This document shows, piece by piece, positions 58,491-64,000 of a stretch of DNA of 64,000 bases. The stretch comes from Thiotrichales bacterium (GTDB lineage: Bacteria; Pseudomonadota; Gammaproteobacteria; HK1): assembly GCA_026709935.1 (NCBI GenBank), contig JAPOSC010000004.1, forward strand, positions 186,789-250,788, written 5' to 3'. The notes beneath the pieces were generated by a model. The model was not told where the DNA came from. It saw nothing but the letters and a program-made list of their open reading frames with translations, and did not search any database. Numbering within the stretch: the stretch's first letter is position 1; every line of letters starts with the position of its first letter. Made by a program: the position numbers and the translations under genes.

Positions 58491-59489
58491 TCAGGCCGAC
58501 AGGGTCTGTGCAGCCTGGAACCCGCTGCCCGAAGACGCCGGTCTCTGCAGGCGTTCCGCCGTGAACTTGTCGGTGATCAGGACATCGATGACGCCAATCC
58601 TGAGCGCACCGCGAATCGCTTCTGTCTTCGACTCGCCGCCGGCCAGAGCAATCACCCGGTCGACGTTGCCCATTTCCTCCAGCCGCATACCGATCACGCG
58701 GTCGTCCAGCGGTGTCCTGATCGAGTTTCCATCATCGTCGAAAAATCGCAGGCTGATATCGCCGACGGCACCTGCCTCGGTAACCTCGGTCAGCTCGTTT
58801 GCCGAGAACACGTTCCCGCTGTCGGCAAGCATGCGCGAAGGCTCCACCGCTCCGATGCCGACTATCGACAGTGTGACCTTGCCGAAGAGGTCCATGGTCT
58901 CGCGAATGTAGGGATCGCTGACGAGCACCAGCTTGGCTTCGCGCGACTGGGCAACACCGGGGGCATTCAGGAGACGCGGCTCGGCGCCGGTCAAACGTGC
59001 CAGCCTGGTGGTGAGCTGGGTGGCATGGGTCTGGACGGCCGGGTCGCCCATTCCGCCGAGCGTCTGGACCACATACTTGGCCTTGCCCGGATTCCTGGGG
59101 TGGATGTTGTCCACCATCTTCAGGATCGTCTCGCTCCAGCTCGATACGCCGATGACCTCGTCCGTCTGCAAGGTGACTTCGAGGAACTGAGCCGCCGCTT
59201 CACCGATGCGAGCCATGATCGCTCCGTCACGATCCTCGCTGCATTCGACGACGATGGCTTCCGGCAGATCGAAGCTGTCCCTCAGCCCTGCTTCGAGATC
59301 CGTGTAGATCCCTGGCGGTGCAACGATCGTGGTGCGTACGATTTCCTCATCCAGCGCCCTTTTCAGGGTGCGCGACACGGTCGCTTGCGAAATCCGCAGG
59401 TGCTTGGCGATTTCCGCCTGCCGCCATCCCTCGACGTGGTACATCTGCGCGATCCGAGCGACCAGCCGAAGTTCATTCACGCGCGACAA
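58491..59489 (-). CDS. SorC/DeoR-type sugar-binding transcriptional regulator
   Basis: VARIAQMYHVEGWRQAEIAKHLRISQATVSRTLKRALDEEIVRTTI...VIGVSSWSETILKMVDNI...GDISLRFFDDDGNSI. Confidence 0.92.
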   Translation of the reverse strand: MSRVNELRLVARIAQMYHVEGWRQAEIAKHLRISQATVSRTLKRALDEEIVRTTIVAPPGIYTDLEAGLRDSFDLPEAIVVECSEDRDGAIMARIGEAAAQFLEVTLQTDEVIGVSSWSETILKMVDNIHPRNPGKAKYVVQTLGGMGDPAVQTHATQLTTRLARLTGAEPRLLNAPGVAQSREAKLVLVSDPYIRETMDLFGKVTLSIVGIGAVEPSRMLADSGNVFSANELTEVTEAGAVGDISLRFFDDDGNSIRTPLDDRVIGMRLEEMGNVDRVIALAGGESKTEAIRGALRIGVIDVLITDKFTAERLQRPASSGSGFQAAQTLSA

Positions 59490-59538
59490 GAACCTGCTCC
59501 GTCAATGTGATCAAGAAGCGTTTCGAGCCATGATCCTA

Positions 59539-61011
59539 TCACCCGACAATCGCGGCCCGGGCGACGGCCTGTCGCCAACCCGCACGGATCGCGGTGCGAG
59601 TGCCCGCATCGAACCCCGGTCTCAATGTTGTTCCGTGGCTCTCCAACCCGGCGATGGTGTCGAGGTCCGACCAGAAGTCCACCGCAAGGCCGGCGAGGAA
59701 TGCCGCACCCCGCGCTGAAGCTTCGGTGCTGTCCGAGGTGATGACCGGGCGATCGAGATAGTTGGCCACCATCTGCATGAGATAGGCGTTCCGACTCGGC
59801 CCGCCATCAGCATGCACGCTGCCTATCTCCGCGGAGCTGTGTGCCTCGATGATCTCCACGACATCGCAGACCTGAAGTGCCATGCTCTCGGCGGCGGCGC
59901 GGGCAATGTGGGCCGGACCTGCTCCGAAAGTCAGACCACTGATGACGCCACGCGCATCAGCGTTCCAGTGCGGTGCTCCCAGCCCGACATGCGCAGGAAC
60001 CAGCGTGACACCGAGACTGTCATCGACCGTTTGCGCAAGATCCATGAGCGCATCGACCCCGGAGAGACCCAGCAGTTCTGCTGTCCAGGGCAGGATCGAT
60101 GCGCTGACGAGAATGTTGCCCTCGAACGCATAGGTCGGCCTTCCCCCGAGACTCCAGGCAATCGTGGTCGCGACGCCCTTGGGCGGTGCGGTGAACTCCT
60201 GGACCGTCGTCATGACCGACGAGCCCGTGCCGAAGGTCACCTTGCTGTCGCCGGTACCGAATGTGCCGTGTCCGAACAAGGCGCCGTGGGAGTCGCCGAT
60301 GGCGGAAGCGACGGGAATACCATCGGGGAGGCCGTCCACACCCCGTGTCTCCCCGAAGACGTGAGAACTGTCATGGACATCCGGCAACAAAGCGCGATCG
60401 ACCCCGAACAAGCGGCAGAGCTGATCGTCCCATGCGCCAACTCCGATATCGTAGAGCAGCGTTCGCGCCGCATTGGAGGCGTCGGTGGCATGCGTCCGAC
60501 CAGCGGTGAAGTTCCAGATCAGCCAGGCGTCGACCGTGCCGATGCAGATGCATTCGGGCGCCACCCCCCGGCAATGGTTCTCCAGCAGCCAACCCACCTT
60601 GGTGGCCGGGAACAGTGGATCGAGCGGCAGCCCGGTCTTCGCGATGACCACATCCTCATGGCCCGCAGCGCGCAACGCATCGCAGGCAGCAGAGGAACGG
60701 CGGCATTGCCAGGTAACCACGGGGCCAAGCGGCTCACCCGTGTGGCGATTCCAGGCCAGGATCGATTCCCGCTGATTCGAGATTCCGATGGCTACGATCT
60801 CGGCCTTGGGAGCATTCCTGAGGCAGGTTGTGATGGCCGTGAGGGTGCTCGACCAGATCCGGTCCGCTCCCTGCTCGACCCATCCCGGCCTGGGATAGCG
60901 GGTTTCGACAGCGCAGGCGCCGCCGGCCAGGATCGCTCCATCCTCACGAACCAGAATGGCCTTGGCGTTGGTCGTACCTTCATCAATGGCAAGGATGGCA
61001 CGATGTGTCAT
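59539..61011 (-). CDS. FGGY family carbohydrate kinase
   Basis: MTHRAILAIDEGTTNAKAILVREDGAILAGGA...ISNQRESILAWNRHTGEPLGPVVTWQCRRSS...VTFGTGSSVMTTV. Confidence 0.94.
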   Translation of the reverse strand: MTHRAILAIDEGTTNAKAILVREDGAILAGGACAVETRYPRPGWVEQGADRIWSSTLTAITTCLRNAPKAEIVAIGISNQRESILAWNRHTGEPLGPVVTWQCRRSSAACDALRAAGHEDVVIAKTGLPLDPLFPATKVGWLLENHCRGVAPECICIGTVDAWLIWNFTAGRTHATDASNAARTLLYDIGVGAWDDQLCRLFGVDRALLPDVHDSSHVFGETRGVDGLPDGIPVASAIGDSHGALFGHGTFGTGDSKVTFGTGSSVMTTVQEFTAPPKGVATTIAWSLGGRPTYAFEGNILVSASILPWTAELLGLSGVDALMDLAQTVDDSLGVTLVPAHVGLGAPHWNADARGVISGLTFGAGPAHIARAAAESMALQVCDVVEIIEAHSSAEIGSVHADGGPSRNAYLMQMVANYLDRPVITSDSTEASARGAAFLAGLAVDFWSDLDTIAGLESHGTTLRPGFDAGTRTAIRAGWRQAVARAAIVG

Positions 61012-61012
61012 G

Positions 61013-61972
61013 TCATGCCTTTCTCGCGAGCAACTCCATCGCGCTTTGCGCAATGCCTGCGGGAGACATGCCGAATTCGTCCAGCAGGAAGCTCGCAGAA
61101 CCGGTCGGCGCGAAGGAACCGGGGATGCCGAGCCGCTTCATGGGCACGGGCGCATGGTCCACCACTACCTCGGCGACCGCGCTGCCAAGTCCCCCAAAGA
61201 TGGTGTGCTCCTCGCACGTCACGATGGCACCGGTGTCAAGGGCAGCGGCAATGATCCGGTCTTCGTCGATCGGGCGGACCGTGGCCAGGTTGAGGACGCG
61301 GGCCGAGACGCCTCTCCGTGCCAGGAGCTCTGCGGCGGAAATCGCGCGATGCGTGAGAGTGCCGTTGGCGATGATCGTCAGGTCGCTGCCATCGCGCAGC
61401 ATGTCGGCCTTGCCCAGTTCGAACGTGTGGCCTTCAGAGAAGAGATCCGGCACGCCGACCCTGCTGATCCGCAGGAAAACGGGACCCTCGAAAGAGGCCG
61501 ACCACTCGGTGGCGGCAGAGGTTTCGATTCGGTCCGCCGGCGCCACCACTGCGATATTCGGAATGGCGCGGATCCAGGCGAAGTCCTCCGCAGAGTGGTG
61601 AGTCGGTCCCAGCTCCCCGTAGGCCACGCCGGAGCTGATGCCGCAAAGCTTCACGTTTGCGTCGGAGTAGGCAACATCCGCCTTGATCTGCTCCAGCGCG
61701 CGCCCGGTCAGAAAGCAGGCCGCCGCACAGACAAACGGCAATTTCCCCCCGTTCGCGAGTCCGGCGCCGACGCCGACCAGATTCTGCTCGGCGATGCCGA
61801 CATTCACCAGTCGCTCCGGCCATCTTTCCCTGAATGCACCCAGCTTGCTGGAGCCCACCGAATCGTTGCAGACCGCAATAACGTCCGGGTTCTCCGACGC
61901 GATGGCCATCAATGTTTCCGTGAATGCATCGCGGCAATCGTGCAACTCCGTGGACCGGACGCTCAGCTCCAT
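61013..61972 (-). CDS. Transketolase C-terminal-type subunit
   Basis: CRDAFTETLMAIASENPDVIAVCNDSVGSSKLGAFRERWPERLVNVGIAEQNLVGVGAGLANGGKLPFVCAAACFLTGRALEQIK. Confidence 0.94.
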   Translation of the reverse strand: MELSVRSTELHDCRDAFTETLMAIASENPDVIAVCNDSVGSSKLGAFRERWPERLVNVGIAEQNLVGVGAGLANGGKLPFVCAAACFLTGRALEQIKADVAYSDANVKLCGISSGVAYGELGPTHHSAEDFAWIRAIPNIAVVAPADRIETSAATEWSASFEGPVFLRISRVGVPDLFSEGHTFELGKADMLRDGSDLTIIANGTLTHRAISAAELLARRGVSARVLNLATVRPIDEDRIIAAALDTGAIVTCEEHTIFGGLGSAVAEVVVDHAPVPMKRLGIPGSFAPTGSASFLLDEFGMSPAGIAQSAMELLARKA

Positions 61973-62850
61973 CAGGCGGCCTCCTCGATCTCGGCCCGAG
62001 CAACTTCCAGCTCGACCATTGCCCGTTCGTACTGTTCCCGGCTCGGCACCTTGTGGTGCCAGGCAACGTCGTCCGACATGAACGAGATGCCGTGTCCCTT
62101 GTTGGTGTGAGCAATGACGCACTTCGGCTTGCCGGTCGTGGCGACCCCGGGCGACAGCGCCTTGCAGATCTGCTCCATGTCATGTCCGTCGATCTCCTCG
62201 ACCGCCCAGCCGAATGATTCCAGCTTGACCGCCAATGGAGCGAGGTTGTTGGTGTCGGCCACGCGCGCGCCCTGCTGGAGACGGTTGTGGTCAACGACGA
62301 GCGTGAGGCTGTCCAGCTTGAACTGGGCTGCCGCCATGATGGCCTCCCAGTTGCTACCCTCCTGCAGCTCGCCGTCGCCCGTGATGACAAAGGTGCGCCA
62401 GCTTGCGCGGGAAAGCCCAGCCGCCACGGCCATGCCCACACCGACCGGCAGTCCGTGTCCCAGCGGTCCCGTATTGGTTTCCACACCAGGCACCTTGGTG
62501 CAGTTCGGGTGACCATTCAGCCGCGAACGAGGCTTCAGGAAAGTCGAGATCTCCTCCTGCGGAATGAACCCTCTTTCGGCCAGAGTCACATAGAGCGCAC
62601 AGGCGGTGTGCCCCTTGCTCAGCACCAGCCGATCCCGATTCGGGGCGAGTGGCGCAGCCGGATCCACGTTCAGAACATGGAAGTACAGCGCGGTCAGAAT
62701 GTCGATCACGGACATCTCCCCGCCGATGTGGCCGGCCCCGGCCTCAAAAACAGCCCGGAGATCCCGCCGGCGGATTCTGTTCGCAATCTTGCGCAGTTCT
62801 GTAACGTTCATTTGTTGATTTCGCATATCTATACATATTTGATTAGACAT
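61972..62850 (-). CDS. Transketolase N-terminal-type subunit (start may be 62811)
   Basis: AGAGHIGGEMSVIDILTALYFHVLNVDP...RDRLVLSKGHTACALYVTLAERG...GPLGHGLPVGVGMAVAAGL...GDGELQEGSNWEAIM. Confidence 0.95.
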   Translation of the reverse strand: MSNQICIDMRNQQMNVTELRKIANRIRRRDLRAVFEAGAGHIGGEMSVIDILTALYFHVLNVDPAAPLAPNRDRLVLSKGHTACALYVTLAERGFIPQEEISTFLKPRSRLNGHPNCTKVPGVETNTGPLGHGLPVGVGMAVAAGLSRASWRTFVITGDGELQEGSNWEAIMAAAQFKLDSLTLVVDHNRLQQGARVADTNNLAPLAVKLESFGWAVEEIDGHDMEQICKALSPGVATTGKPKCVIAHTNKGHGISFMSDDVAWHHKVPSREQYERAMVELEVARAEIEEAA

Positions 62851-63020
62851 GCATACAAACTGCGTGTCAAGCAGACTCTGCTACCAACCGTCGCCAATCG
62901 CTGGAGTTGAATACGGGAAAACATTATACCTCCGGGTGCGGGATAGCTTGACAGGCCAAAAACCCTATGGGTATATTTTCATCATATTTGCATTTTTATG
63001 CATTCCTGGCGAGTAAAGAC

Positions 63021-64000
63021 ATGAATGTCGCTACACTGGAAGCAAAGGCAAGGCTTCGATTCACCGAATTCTTTTCGCTGCGAGGGGCGACCGGTCCGCT
63101 GCTGGGACTGCTCGCGCTGTGTGTTTTCCTCAGCTTCGCGACCGACTCGTTCCTGTCGATCAGAAACTTCCTGAATGTTCTGGACCAGATCACCGTGCTC
63201 GGCATCATGGCGGTGGGCATGACATTCGTCATCCTGATTGCCGGAATCGACCTCTCGGTCGGTTCGGTGATGGCGCTGTCGATGATGGTGCTCGGGTACC
63301 TGAATGTCGAAGCAGGCATGCCGATGGGCGTCGCCATCTCGGGGGCACTGGTCGCGGCGGCGCTGACCGGCTTCGTCGCCGGGTTGCTGATCACGGAGTT
63401 TCAGGTACCGCCGTTCATCGCAACGCTCGCCATGATGTCCATCGCACGCGGGCTCGCGAACATGATCACCAACGGCTCGCAGATCATCGGCTTCCCGCCC
63501 TGGTTCAACATGGGCGCCATCATTCGCTACGGGGGATTCCTGACCATCACCGTTGCGGTCATGCTGGTGGTGTTCGTGCTTGCCGTTCTCTTCCAGCGGT
63601 ACCGTGCGGGCGGCCGTGTGCTCTATGCAATCGGCGGCAACCCCGAGGTCGCGCGCCTGGCGGGCATCAATGTGAAACGCGCGACGGTGTTGGTCTACAC
63701 GGTGTGCGCCGGACTCGCCGGCCTGTCCGGAATACTGCTGGCGGCGCGTCTGGACGCGGTTCAACCAAGCTCCGGAATCGCCTATGAACTCGACGCCATC
63801 GCCGCGGTGGTCATTGGCGGAACCAGCCTTTCCGGCGGCACCGGTGGCGTCGGCGGGACCATCATCGGCGTGCTGATCATCGGCGTGCTGCGCAACGGCC
63901 TCAATCTGCTCAGCGTTTCTCCGTTCCTGCAGCAGGTGGTCATCGGCCTGGTCATCGTGCTGGCGGTGGCGGTCGAGACGTTCCAGCACAGAAAGAAGTG
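63021..64000 (+). CDS. Ribose/xylose-type ABC transporter permease (RbsC-like); stop lies at or just past window edge
   Basis: MNVATLEAKARLRFTEFFSLRGATGPLLGLLALCVFLSFATDSFLSIRNFLNVLDQITVLGIMAVGMTFVILIAGIDLSVGSVMAL...AVVIGGTSLSGGTGGVGGTIIGVLIIGVLRNGLNLL. Confidence 0.94.
   Translation, partial: MNVATLEAKARLRFTEFFSLRGATGPLLGLLALCVFLSFATDSFLSIRNFLNVLDQITVLGIMAVGMTFVILIAGIDLSVGSVMALSMMVLGYLNVEAGMPMGVAISGALVAAALTGFVAGLLITEFQVPPFIATLAMMSIARGLANMITNGSQIIGFPPWFNMGAIIRYGGFLTITVAVMLVVFVLAVLFQRYRAGGRVLYAIGGNPEVARLAGINVKRATVLVYTVCAGLAGLSGILLAARLDAVQPSSGIAYELDAIAAVVIGGTSLSGGTGGVGGTIIGVLIIGVLRNGLNLLSVSPFLQQVVIGLVIVLAVAVETFQHRKK

Overview
This is a GC-rich, gammaproteobacteria-like chromosomal window with conserved genes and some accessory material. 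Left to right it contains: an inositol-monophosphatase-family 3' end; an iron-homeostasis island of about 10 kb (fur, fbpB/fbpA/fbpC-like Fe3+ ABC transporter, DUF2325, hemP, a degraded imelysin/di-heme DUF1111 operon, bfr, bfd) with at least five Fur-box-like sites; rmuC, aspS and a Uma2 gene; a peroxiredoxin-like gene with an in-frame TGA exactly at the catalytic Cys of the WCPYC motif, followed by a SECIS-like hairpin (candidate selenoprotein); a psp stress locus with a sigma-54 promoter; fmdB; and a CAU tRNA. After the tRNA comes an accessory segment with two DUF4143 ATPases, a DUF3800 protein, a Calx-beta-like secreted protein, and a four-gene operon encoding a Cas6/Cmx6-like protein plus an S24-like protein with no CRISPR array in view. 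The rest is catabolic and transport gene clusters: tricarballylate-dehydrogenase-like, MATE, CaiB/enoyl-CoA hydratase/BCAT, acyl-CoA dehydrogenase/MaoC, MmgE/PrpD, Dpp-type ABC, TRAP, hydantoinase A/B, tRNA-Arg, and a SorC/FGGY kinase/split transketolase/RbsC-like sugar locus. The two strongest leads are the putative Sec-containing peroxiredoxin-like protein and the array-less Cas6/Cmx6-S24 operon. All family calls come from reading motifs; no database search was possible.
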